The notes beneath the pieces are model-generated. The model was not told where the DNA came from. It did no database searches and saw only the letters and a list, made by a program, of their open reading frames with translations. Shown in pieces: positions 37,266 to 44,767 of a stretch of 64,000 nucleotides of DNA. Within the stretch, counting starts at the first letter, position 1. Every line of letters starts with the position of its first letter. Source of the stretch: Streptomyces sp. 11x1 (GTDB taxonomy: Bacteria; Actinomycetota; Actinomycetes; Streptomycetales; Streptomycetaceae); contig NZ_CP122458.1 of NCBI RefSeq assembly GCF_032598905.1, forward strand, positions 3,038,001 to 3,102,000, given 5' to 3'. Position numbers and translations under genes: made by a program.

Positions 37266-38264
37266 GTGGAGCGCAGGACGATCGGCGCGGCAACGCTCGA
37301 GGTGGGGGCCGTAGGACTCGGGTGCATGCCGATGAGCTGGGCGTACACCGGGTCACGGCAACGGGGCGACGAGTCGATGCGGACAGTGCACCGGGCCCTC
37401 GACCTCGGCACCACACTGCTGGACACGGCCGACATGTACGGCCCCTTCACCAATGAGCTGCTGGTGGGCCGGGTACTGAAGGAGCGCCGCGCGGAGGCCT
37501 TCGTCTCCACCAAGGTGGGCCTGCTGGTGGGCGAGCAGCACATCGTGGCCAACGGCCGTCCCGGCTATGTGAAGCGTGCCTGTGACGCCTCCCTGCGCCG
37601 GCTCCAGACCGATGTCATCGACCTCTACCAGCTTCATCGGGCGGACCCCGAGGTGCCCGTGGAGGAGACATGGGGTGCGATGGCGGAACTCGTACAGGCC
37701 GGGAAGGTGCGGGCGTTGGGCCTCTGCGCGGTGGGCGCGCGGGCGGGCCGGCGGCCGGGGGCGGGCGTGCACGACACCACGCTGCGCCAGCTCCAGCGGG
37801 TCCAGCAGGTCTTCCCGGTGAGCGCGGTGCAGGCGGAGTTGTCGGTCTGGTCGCGCGAGGCCCTGGACGCCCTCCTCCCCTGGTGCGTGGCCCGCGGCAT
37901 CGGTTTTCTCGCCGCCATGCCTCTGGGGAACGGTTTCCTCACCGGCACCCTGACACCGGGCGGGGGCTTCGAGCCGGACGACCTCCGTGCCCGTCACCCC
38001 CGCTTCACCGCGGAGATGATGGCGGCCAACCAGCCCCTCGTCGTCGGCCTGCGCCGGGTCGCGGCCCGGCACGGGGCGGAGGTGACCCCGGCCCAGGTCG
38101 CCCTGGCCTGGATCCTGTCCCTCGGGCCCCATGTGGTCCCGGTGCCGGGCACGAAGCAGGCGCGGTGGGTGACGGAGAACGCGGCGGCCCACGCACTGCG
38201 GCTGACCCCGGAGGACCTGGCCGAGGTGGCGGGTCTTCCGCCCGCGCGGGGATCCTGGGACTGA
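37266..38264 (+). CDS. Aldo/keto reductase
   Basis: 332-residue NADPH-dependent (beta/alpha)8 reductase of the AKR13/YakC-like group. Catalytic tetrad candidates are D in LLDTADMYGPFTNELLVGR (Asp and Tyr, about 57-62), K in FVSTKVG, and H in DLYQLHRADPEVPVEETWGAM. The cofactor region near the C-terminus is VALAWILSLGPHVVPVPGTKQARWVTENAAA. An insertion CAVGARAGRRPGAGVHDTTL is longer than in most relatives. GTG 37266 was chosen (GGGAGGG upstream; the family begins RTIGAATLEVGAVGLGCMPMS). A GGCATC microsatellite follows the stop by 16 bp. Confidence 0.9.
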   Translation: MERRTIGAATLEVGAVGLGCMPMSWAYTGSRQRGDESMRTVHRALDLGTTLLDTADMYGPFTNELLVGRVLKERRAEAFVSTKVGLLVGEQHIVANGRPGYVKRACDASLRRLQTDVIDLYQLHRADPEVPVEETWGAMAELVQAGKVRALGLCAVGARAGRRPGAGVHDTTLRQLQRVQQVFPVSAVQAELSVWSREALDALLPWCVARGIGFLAAMPLGNGFLTGTLTPGGGFEPDDLRARHPRFTAEMMAANQPLVVGLRRVAARHGAEVTPAQVALAWILSLGPHVVPVPGTKQARWVTENAAAHALRLTPEDLAEVAGLPPARGSWD

Positions 38265-38280
38265 GGCCCACCCCGGGCCT

Positions 38281-38358
38281 GGCATCGGCATCGGCATCGG
38301 CATCGGCATCGGCATCGGCATCGGCATCGGCATCGGCATCGGCATCGGCATCGGCATC
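38281..38358. repeat. (GGCATC)13 microsatellite
   Basis: Thirteen perfect GGCATC hexamers between the aldo/keto reductase stop and the sugar dehydrogenase start. It lies about 90 bp upstream of the latter, where changes in length could alter promoter spacing. Confidence 0.97.
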
Positions 38359-38386
38359 GGTGAAAGATCCGCTGGTTCGGGCGGAG

Positions 38387-38433
38387 GTGGAACTTGTGGG
38401 GCACTCGCGGTGTAAGACAAGTAGAAGTTCCAC
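38387..38433. promoter_or_regulatory. Inverted repeat before the sugar dehydrogenase lipoprotein
   Basis: GTGGAACTT (38387-38395) and AAGTTCCAC (38425-38433) are perfect 9-bp arms, with an alternative inner pair ACTTGT (38392-38397)/ACAAGT (38417-38422). It ends just before the GAAGGGA ribosome site, so it could act as an operator or as a translation-blocking RNA hairpin. Confidence 0.45.
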
Positions 38434-38448
38434 GCCGAAGGGATCGTG

Positions 38449-39615
38449 ATGGTGCAACGTCGAGTGGTGACGGCCGCGTTGGCCGCAGCCGTGCTCCTGG
38501 TGACGACCGGCTGCTCCTCCGAGGACGGAGAGAAGCCGGACGCGGCAGGCAGCTCACCCCCGAGCAGCAGCAGTGCCGGTTCGTCCCCACCCGACCGGGC
38601 GGCGGACGAGGCGCCCCCGGCGAAGGGCTCGGTGAAGGTCGTCCGCACCGTCGCCGAGGATCTCGACACCCCCTGGGGCCTCGCGCCCCTCCCCGAGGGC
38701 GGCCTCCTCGTCTCCTCCCGTGACGAGGCCACGATCAGCAGAATCGACGAGAAGACCGGCAAGCGGACCGAGCTCGGCGAGGTGCCCGGCGTCGCCCCGG
38801 CGGGCGAGGGCGGCCTCATGGGCATCGCCGTCTCCCCGGAGTACGCCTCCGACCACATGATCTACGCGTACTTCACCTCGGAGTCCGACAACCGCATCGT
38901 GCGGATGCTGTACGACCCCGAGAAGCCGGCCGGCGAACAGCTCGGCGCCCCCGACACCATCCTCCGCGGCATCCCCAAGGGCACCAACCACAACGGCGGC
39001 CGCCTCGCCTTCGGCCCCGACCGGATGCTGTACGCGAGCACGGGCGAACGGTACGAGGGCCCCCTGGCCCAGGACAAGAAGTCCCTCGGCGGCAAGATCC
39101 TCCGTATGACCCCGGAGGGACAGCCCGCTCCGGGCAACCCCTTCGACGACTCCGTCGTCTACTCCTACGGCCACCGCAACGTCCAGGGCCTCGCATGGGA
39201 CTCCGAACAGCGCCTGTTCGCCTCGGAGTTCGGCCAGAACACCTGGGACGAGCTGAACCACATCCGCCCCGGAGGGAACTACGGCTGGCCGGAGGTGGAG
39301 GGTGAGGGCGGCGAGTCCGGCTATGTCGATCCGGTGGCCGTGTGGAGCACGGAGGAGGCCTCCCCGAGCGGGATCGCCATAGCGGAGGGTTCGGTCTGGA
39401 TGGCGGGCCTGCGCGGCCAGCGGCTGTGGCGCATCCCCCTCGACGGCACCGAGACCGCCGCCGAGCCGCAGGCCTTCCTGGAGGGCGACCACGGCCGACT
39501 CCGCACCGTGGTCTCCGCCGGCGGTGACAGGCTCTGGCTGGTGACCAGCGAGACGGACGGCCGTGGTTCCCCGGAGGAGGGCGACGACAAGATCCTGGAG
39601 CTGGAGGTGACGTAG
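38449..39615 (+). CDS. PQQ-type glucose/sorbosone dehydrogenase (GSDH) lipoprotein
   Basis: 388 residues. A lipoprotein signal (VLLVTTGC, Cys22) and a Ser/Pro linker precede the six-bladed GSDH beta-propeller (about 60-385). Typical strands are VVRTVAEDLDTPWGLAPLPEGGLLVSSRDEATI, GGLMGIAVSPEYASDHMIYAYFTSESDNRIVRM, TNHNGGRLAFGPDRMLYASTGE, YSYGHRNVQGLAWDS and FASEFGQNTWDELNHIRPGGNYGWP. His of NHNGGRL and Arg of GHRNVQG match catalytic and PQQ-binding positions of soluble glucose dehydrogenase. No PQQ synthesis genes are in the window. ATG 38449 has GAAGGGA 6 bp upstream. Surface sugar oxidation is the best guess. Confidence 0.9.
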   Translation: MVQRRVVTAALAAAVLLVTTGCSSEDGEKPDAAGSSPPSSSSAGSSPPDRAADEAPPAKGSVKVVRTVAEDLDTPWGLAPLPEGGLLVSSRDEATISRIDEKTGKRTELGEVPGVAPAGEGGLMGIAVSPEYASDHMIYAYFTSESDNRIVRMLYDPEKPAGEQLGAPDTILRGIPKGTNHNGGRLAFGPDRMLYASTGERYEGPLAQDKKSLGGKILRMTPEGQPAPGNPFDDSVVYSYGHRNVQGLAWDSEQRLFASEFGQNTWDELNHIRPGGNYGWPEVEGEGGESGYVDPVAVWSTEEASPSGIAIAEGSVWMAGLRGQRLWRIPLDGTETAAEPQAFLEGDHGRLRTVVSAGGDRLWLVTSETDGRGSPEEGDDKILELEVT

Positions 39616-39623
39616 GCCTCCCC

Positions 39624-39827
39624 CTACTCCTCGGCTGCCGTGCCGGACTCGGCCTCCTTTTCCACGGGCTCGGGCGGGCGTACGACGACCTTCCCGGACG
39701 CGAGGTCTATCGGTCCGCGTCCCGGATCGTTGTCCCCGACGTCCTCGCGGGTCAGTGCCAGCCGGTTCTCCTCGTCACGGGTGTGCTTGCGGCCAGGTGC
39801 GAACAGTTCCTCGAAAGCGTTGAACAC
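39624..39827 (-). CDS. Small DUF6191-like protein (67 aa)
   Basis: MFNAFEELFAPGRKHTRDEENRLALTREDVGDNDPGRGPIDLASGKVVV then an acidic tail. It is highly reminiscent of a conserved Streptomyces small-protein family of unknown role (DUF6191, named from memory). GTG 39827 follows GGAAGGGAAC. It ends 8 bp from the convergent sugar dehydrogenase stop. Confidence 0.7.
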   Translation of the reverse strand: MFNAFEELFAPGRKHTRDEENRLALTREDVGDNDPGRGPIDLASGKVVVRPPEPVEKEAESGTAAEE

Positions 39828-39908
39828 CGTGTTCCCTTCCCCAGGGCCACGAGGCGGCGGGCGGTCGGTCCCAGTCGAACAGCGGAGCCTCGGCGGTCCT
39901 CCCCACCA

Positions 39909-42900
39909 TCATCGCGCTGCCAGCCGTTCTCCGGCCCCCGCCGGAGCCAGTCCGACACGATGGGCCACCGCCGCCGCCTCGCCCCTGCTGGAGACGCCGA
40001 GCTTGGCGAGGATGTTGGAGACGTGGACGCTCGCCGTCTTCGGGGAGATGAAGAGTTCCTCGGCTATCTGGCGGTTGGTGCGGCCGGCGGCCACCAGGCG
40101 GAGGACGTCGTCCTCCCGGTCGGTGAGGCCGAGCGCGGCCACGGGGTCGGCGGGGGTGAGAGCCGGCTCGGGGGCGCGGCTCAGGGCGAGGCGGGCCCGG
40201 CGGGCGAGGAGGGCGACCTCGTCGGCGAGGGGGCGGGCGCCGAGATGGTCGGCGACGGCGGCGGCCAGCCGCAGGAGTTCCGTCGCGCGGTCCCGGGCCT
40301 CGTCGTCGGTGCCGTCGGCCAGCAGGGCCTCGGCGAGGCGGTGCCGGACGCGGGCGAGGTCGTAGGGCCGCTCCAGGGGCTCGAAGGCGGTGACGACGTC
40401 GGACCAGACGTCGGGGGCCGTCGTGCCCTCGGCGCGCTGGAGTTCGGCTCGCACCCAGCACTCGTGGGCGAGCCAGATCGGTGAGTCGGTGGTGAGCTTC
40501 CTGACCGCGGTGAAGATCCGGTCGAGGACCTCGGCGCGGCCGGGCCCGGTGGCCGCCAGGGCGCGGGTGTCGGCCTCGGCGGTGGCGGCGGTGAGCAGCA
40601 GGGGCCAGGCGTAGCGCTGGGTGCCGACGGCGAAGCCGGTGTCGAGGACGCGGGTCAGTTCCGTGCGGGCGTCCATGAGTCGGCCCTCGGCGGCGGCGAT
40701 GCCGAGGGCGAGGAAGGAGAGCGGCAGGTCGTTCTGGGGCATGGGGTTGTGGTGACCGTAATGGCCGCGGGCGGCGGCCAGTTGGCCGCGGGCCGCGGCG
40801 ACGTCGCCGCGGGCGAGGGCGACGGAGGCGTGGATGAGGGTGCTGAGGCCTCGGGGCTTGTGGCTGGAGACGACGTTCTGGGCCTTCCGCACCGCTTCCA
40901 GGGCCTCGTCCCAGCGGCCCAGGGAGAGCAGGGACTCGGCGAGGTTGCCCCAGACCCAGGCCTCGGACTCCAGCAGGCCGCGGCGTCGGGTGACGTCGAT
41001 GCCTTCCTTCAGCAGGCGCACGGCTTCCTGAGAGCGTCCGATGCCCTCCAGGCAGGACGGAATGTTCACATAGGAGCGGCCGACGACGGCGGCGGGGCCG
41101 CGTTCGAGGGCCCGGCGGCGGACCTCCTCCATCACCTCGATGCCCGTCTCGACGTCACCGGCGTCGACCATCAGGCCGCCGAGGGTGAGGCGGGCGTTGA
41201 GCTCGATGTCCTCGGCGCCCACCATGCGGGCGTAGTCGACGGCGCGCTGGGCGTCGGAGAGGGCGTCGGGGCCGGGGGCGTGCAGCATGGACCAGCCGGC
41301 CACCCGGGAGAGCACCTCGGCGTGCACCTCGGAGGGCGGCAGTCCGCGGACGAGTTCCTGGGCGGTGGCGAGTTCCTTCCAGCCGTCGCCCCGGGCGAGA
41401 CCCTCGGTCAGCATGGAGCGCTGGACCCAGAACCAGGCGGTGCGCAGCGGGTCGCCCCCGTCCGCGAGCAGGTCCAGTGCGCGCCGGGTGATCCGCATGG
41501 CCCGTTCCCGCTCTCCGCACAGCCGTCCGGCGACCGCGGCCTCGGCCATGAGGTCGAGGTAGTGCAGCGGGGTGGTGGCGGGGTCGCAGCCGCAGGGCGG
41601 GTAGACCTCGGTGTAGTCGACGGGGCGGAGGGAGGCTCGTACGGGTTCGGGGGCGGTGTCCCACAGCTCCATCGCCCGCTCCAGGAGGCGTAGTTGCTCG
41701 GCGTGGGCGTGCCGGGAGCGGGCCTCGGCGGAGGCGTCGAGGACGGCGGGCAGGGCCTTGGCGGCGTCGTGGGCGTGGTACCAGTAGCTGGCCAGGCGGG
41801 TGGCACGGCCGTCGGTGGGGACGAGGGCCGGGTCGGCCTCCAGGGCCTCGGCGTAGCGGCGGTTGAGGCGGGAGCGTTCGCCGGGCAGCAGGTCGTCGCT
41901 GACGGCCTCGCGGACCAGGGAGTGGCGGAAGCGGTAGCCGTCGCCGCCGGGGGCGGCGAGCAGGATGTTGGCGCCGACGGCAGCGCGCAGGGCCTCGATG
42001 AGGTCGTCCTCGGGGAGCCCGGCGACGGCGGCGAGCAGGGCGTACTCCACGGTGGAACCGCCCTCGGCGACGATGCGGGCGATCCGCTGGGCGTCCTCGG
42101 GGAGCCGTTCGACGCGGACGAGGAGCAGGTCGCGCAGGGAGTCGGTGAGGCCGGGGCAGCCGCCGTCGTGGACGGCGACGGCGAGTTCCTCGACGAAGAA
42201 GGCGTTGCCGTCGGAGCGGTCGAAGATCTCGTCCACGCGCTCCGGTTCGGGTTCGGTGGCGAGGATGCCGGCGAGTTGGTGGCCGACCTCGGCGCGGTTG
42301 AAGCGGCGCAGTTCGACGCGACGGACGGTGCGCAGGCGGTCGAGTTCGGCGAGGAGGGGGCGCAGCGGGTGGCGGCGGTGGATGTCGTCGGATCGGTAGG
42401 TGGCGAGGACGACGAGGCGGCCGGTGCGCAGCGTGCGCAGGAGGTAGGAGAGGAGGTGGCGGGTGGAGGCGTCGGCCCAGTGCAGGTCCTCCAGGACGAG
42501 GACGATCGTGCGGTCGGCGGCGAGGCGTTCCAGCAGGCGGGCGGTGAGTTCGAAGAGGCGCGCGGTGCCCTCCTCGTCGTGCCGTGCGCGCGGGGTCTCG
42601 CCCAACTCGGGCAGCAGCCGGGCCAGTTCCTGTTCCTGGCCGGCGGCCGCGGTGGCCAGTTCGTCGGGCAGGCTGCGGCGCAGGGCGCGCAGCGCGGTGG
42701 AGAAGGGTGCGTAGGGCAGGCCGTCGGCACCGATCTCCACGCAGCCGCCGAGGGCGACGACCGCGCCCCCGCGCGCGGCCTCCCCGGTGAACTCCTCGAC
42801 CAGGCGGGTCTTGCCGACCCCGGCCTCCCCGCCGAGCAGCAGTGCCTGCGGGCCGCCGCCCCCGCCGCCCCCGATTTCCCCGTCTCCCCCGTTCCCCGCC

Positions 42901-43013
42901 GCGTTCGCGGCGCCTCCATCGGCGCGGGTCAATGCCTCGCGCAACACCTTCAGTTCGTCGGTACGCCCCACGAACACCGGACTGACGGACCTGGTCTCCA
43001 CAGCGCCGAGCAT
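39909..43013 (-). CDS. LAL-family (large LuxR) transcriptional regulator
   Basis: 1034 residues. PVFVGRTDEL, then a Gly/Asn-rich insert (30-54) and Walker A LGGEAGVGKTR (K68). Walker B is IVLVLEDLHWADAS, then LATYRSDDIHRRHPLRPLLAELDRL. A long TPR-like section follows. The C-terminal LuxR HTH reads LTDREDDVLRLVAAGRTNRQIAEELFISPKTASVHVSNILAKLGVSSRGEAAAVAHR. It shares domain order and nearly the same HTH with the regulator at 23783. The target genes are unknown. ATG 43013 has GAGGG 7 bp upstream and precedes the family's usual beginning. The Gly-run insert (GGGGGGG) in the nucleotide domain is unusual. Confidence 0.9.
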   Translation of the reverse strand: MLGAVETRSVSPVFVGRTDELKVLREALTRADGGAANAAGNGGDGEIGGGGGGGPQALLLGGEAGVGKTRLVEEFTGEAARGGAVVALGGCVEIGADGLPYAPFSTALRALRRSLPDELATAAAGQEQELARLLPELGETPRARHDEEGTARLFELTARLLERLAADRTIVLVLEDLHWADASTRHLLSYLLRTLRTGRLVVLATYRSDDIHRRHPLRPLLAELDRLRTVRRVELRRFNRAEVGHQLAGILATEPEPERVDEIFDRSDGNAFFVEELAVAVHDGGCPGLTDSLRDLLLVRVERLPEDAQRIARIVAEGGSTVEYALLAAVAGLPEDDLIEALRAAVGANILLAAPGGDGYRFRHSLVREAVSDDLLPGERSRLNRRYAEALEADPALVPTDGRATRLASYWYHAHDAAKALPAVLDASAEARSRHAHAEQLRLLERAMELWDTAPEPVRASLRPVDYTEVYPPCGCDPATTPLHYLDLMAEAAVAGRLCGERERAMRITRRALDLLADGGDPLRTAWFWVQRSMLTEGLARGDGWKELATAQELVRGLPPSEVHAEVLSRVAGWSMLHAPGPDALSDAQRAVDYARMVGAEDIELNARLTLGGLMVDAGDVETGIEVMEEVRRRALERGPAAVVGRSYVNIPSCLEGIGRSQEAVRLLKEGIDVTRRRGLLESEAWVWGNLAESLLSLGRWDEALEAVRKAQNVVSSHKPRGLSTLIHASVALARGDVAAARGQLAAARGHYGHHNPMPQNDLPLSFLALGIAAAEGRLMDARTELTRVLDTGFAVGTQRYAWPLLLTAATAEADTRALAATGPGRAEVLDRIFTAVRKLTTDSPIWLAHECWVRAELQRAEGTTAPDVWSDVVTAFEPLERPYDLARVRHRLAEALLADGTDDEARDRATELLRLAAAVADHLGARPLADEVALLARRARLALSRAPEPALTPADPVAALGLTDREDDVLRLVAAGRTNRQIAEELFISPKTASVHVSNILAKLGVSSRGEAAAVAHRVGLAPAGAGERLAAR

Positions 43014-43085
43014 CGCACGGCCCTCGGACACTCGGGCACCGAATATTCCCGCAGCAGAGCCCGGGGCGTCCGGTTGTGGGGCGGC

Positions 43086-43140
43086 CGTGGGTGGTGCGGG
43101 GTCGCTCGCGCGGTTCCCCGCACCCCTCGGCGGCATGGGC
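43086..43140. repeat. Dispersed inverted-repeat element, copy 3 (degenerate half)
   Basis: GGGTCGCTCGCGCGGTTCCC followed by CGCACCCC matches the left end of the element with several changes. The right end is missing or unrecognisable. It lies upstream of the LAL gene. Confidence 0.6.
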
Positions 43141-43169
43141 TCACGCCCCATGTCCCCCACGCCCCGCGT

Positions 43170-43337
43170 TCACGCGGCGCGGAGGAAGCGGAGCCTGCGT
43201 GGGCGTTCAGCGTGCCCTCCGTGTTCCGTGTCCCGTTCCTCGCGGCGGGCGCGGCGGGCCTCGCGGACCCGGCGGTACTGCTCGGCCTCGCGGATCAGCT
43301 CGGCGGAACGGATCTGCTGGAGCTCGTACTCGAACAT
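43170..43337 (-). CDS. Small charged protein (55 aa)
   Basis: MFEYELQQIRSAELIREAEQYRRVREARRARREERD... ending RRLRFLRAA. It is mostly amphipathic helix with alternating Glu and Arg, probably coiled coil. GAGGGG 7 bp before ATG 43337 supports translation. Similar MFEYE(I/L)QQ small proteins are common in Streptomyces; function unknown. Confidence 0.75.
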   Translation of the reverse strand: MFEYELQQIRSAELIREAEQYRRVREARRARREERDTEHGGHAERPRRLRFLRAA

Positions 43338-43446
43338 CTCTTACCCCTCGTGAAGCGTCGGTCTCGGCTCGCTTGCCGCGATGACTCAACCTTCGTCCGT
43401 GAGGGGGGTGCGTCACATCGGGAGAGTTCCGCATCTTGCACGCGGG

Positions 43447-43496
43447 AGGGGCCTTAGGCCCGCCGTAGGTATGCCTACGGCGGGCCTAAGGCCCCT
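43447..43496. terminator. Near-perfect 23-bp stem hairpin
   Basis: Arms 43447-43469 and 43474-43496 are exact complements (AGGGGCCTTAGGCCCGCCGT onward) around a TATG loop. It lies 37 bp after the stop of the membrane protein gene at 43533 and probably ends that transcript. Confidence 0.85.
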
Positions 43497-43532
43497 CAGA
43501 AGCAGCCGCTCCGCCCGGCCCGGGCGGGCGCG

Positions 43533-44156
43533 TCAGGTCTTCGGCAGTGCGAGCAGGATGTCGGAGTACTTCAGGGCGGCCAGCACCAGCCCGATGAAGC
43601 CGACCGAGACACCGGCCCAGGCGACCGACTTGATCCACGGTGCCTGTACCTGGTCGGGGTCGCCGAACGCGGGACGCACCAGCACGGCCACGCCGACGAT
43701 CAGGCCGACCAGCGCGAAGATGCCGCCCCACAGGGCGGAGGCCTGCCAGGCGTCGCCGTAGACGGCCTGGAGCTGGGTGGCGACGGTCGCGTTCGTCGCG
43801 GCCTGCATCTCCAGCTGCCCGGTGATCTCCTCACGCGCGGAGGCGACGGTGCCGACCCAGCCGCCCGTCAGGGAGACGAGGCCCAGCACCACCGACACGA
43901 TGCCGGCGGCACCCTGACCGACGCCCGGCGTCGCCTTCGCGGTGGCCGGCGGGAACTCCTCGTCGAACTCTGCGGCCTCGCCGGAGGCGTCGGAGGCGTC
44001 GGAGCCGTCGGTCTCGACCGAGTCGTCGGCCCGCGTCACGGTCTCCTCCCGGGCCGCGTCCTCCTTGGTGACATCCGTGCCCTTCACCGACTCGTCGTCG
44101 TTCCTGGCCTCGGCGCCCGTGTCGGCCCCGGTCTCGTCAGCTGTCTTGGTTCCCAT
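43533..44156 (-). CDS. Hypothetical membrane protein with acidic N-terminus
   Basis: 207 residues. The first about 75 are Asp/Glu/Thr-rich and disordered. TM helices follow at about 80-103 (GAAGIVSVVLGLVSLTGGWVGTV), 142-163 (LWGGIFALVGLIVGVAVLVR) and 180-203 (VAWAGVSVGFIGLVLAALKY). Between the first two is a helix with MQAATNATVATQLQAVYGDAW. Function not recognised. ATG 44156 begins MGTKTADETG; ribosome site weak. Lone gene with its own strong terminator. Confidence 0.75.
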   Translation of the reverse strand: MGTKTADETGADTGAEARNDDESVKGTDVTKEDAAREETVTRADDSVETDGSDASDASGEAAEFDEEFPPATAKATPGVGQGAAGIVSVVLGLVSLTGGWVGTVASAREEITGQLEMQAATNATVATQLQAVYGDAWQASALWGGIFALVGLIVGVAVLVRPAFGDPDQVQAPWIKSVAWAGVSVGFIGLVLAALKYSDILLALPKT

Positions 44157-44191
44157 ACCTCGCACCGTACGAATGTTGTCTGAGAGGTTTC

Positions 44192-44767
44192 TTAACGCTC
44201 GCTGTGACTGTCGCGGGCGCGTTCCGCACGCCATTCGGGCGCCAGGACGGACCATATCTCCAAGTCGTGCCGGACACCCCGGTGGGGATACCTCTCCCGC
44301 TGCACACCGTCCCTGACCATGCCGAGCCGCCGTGCCACGTTCAGGCTCGCCGTGTTGCCGGAGGCCGCGATCCATTCGACGCGGTGGATGTCCCGGACGT
44401 CCACGGCCCAGTCGATGAGGATCCGCATCGCGCGGGTGACCAGTCCCCGTCCGGTGCCGGCGGGCTCCAGCCAGCAGCCGACCTCGCAGTTGGCGTTCTC
44501 CGCGTCGAAGTTGAGGAAGAGGACCCCGCCGACGAGCTTGCCGTCCAGCCAGATCCCGTGCAGGGAGCCGGTGTCGGCGGCGCGCATGTCGGCGTACCGC
44601 TGGAGGACGGCACGCGCGCCCTCGACGTCCGTGGCGGTCTGCCCGAAGGGGACGTACTGGTTGATGAAGTCCCGTCCCCGCTCCAGGTGGGCGAGGAACT
44701 CCTCGGCGTGCCAGGGCTCCAGGAGCCGCAGTTGCGCTCCGTCGTCACCCAGGGATATCGCGTACAT
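44192..44767 (-). CDS. GNAT N-acetyltransferase, RimJ/RimL type
   Basis: 191 residues. LRLLEPWHAEEFLAHLERGRDFINQYVPF, WLDGKLVGGVLFLNFDAENANCEVGCWLEP, the acetyl-CoA loop GTGRGLVTRAMRILIDWA (about 105-123) and SGNTASLNVARRLGMVRDG are classic RimJ/RimL features. It probably acetylates a protein N-terminus or a small amine. Its start overlaps the MMPL stop by 23 bp, so it is likely co-transcribed and coupled. ATG 44767 has AAGGAG upstream. Confidence 0.9.
   Translation of the reverse strand: MYAISLGDDGAQLRLLEPWHAEEFLAHLERGRDFINQYVPFGQTATDVEGARAVLQRYADMRAADTGSLHGIWLDGKLVGGVLFLNFDAENANCEVGCWLEPAGTGRGLVTRAMRILIDWAVDVRDIHRVEWIAASGNTASLNVARRLGMVRDGVQRERYPHRGVRHDLEIWSVLAPEWRAERARDSHSER

Noticed and set aside
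37353..38858. Minus-strand ORF with a PM dipeptide run
   Set aside because: The run is the GGCATC microsatellite read in reverse; flanking parts are antisense to the aldo/keto reductase and sugar dehydrogenase.
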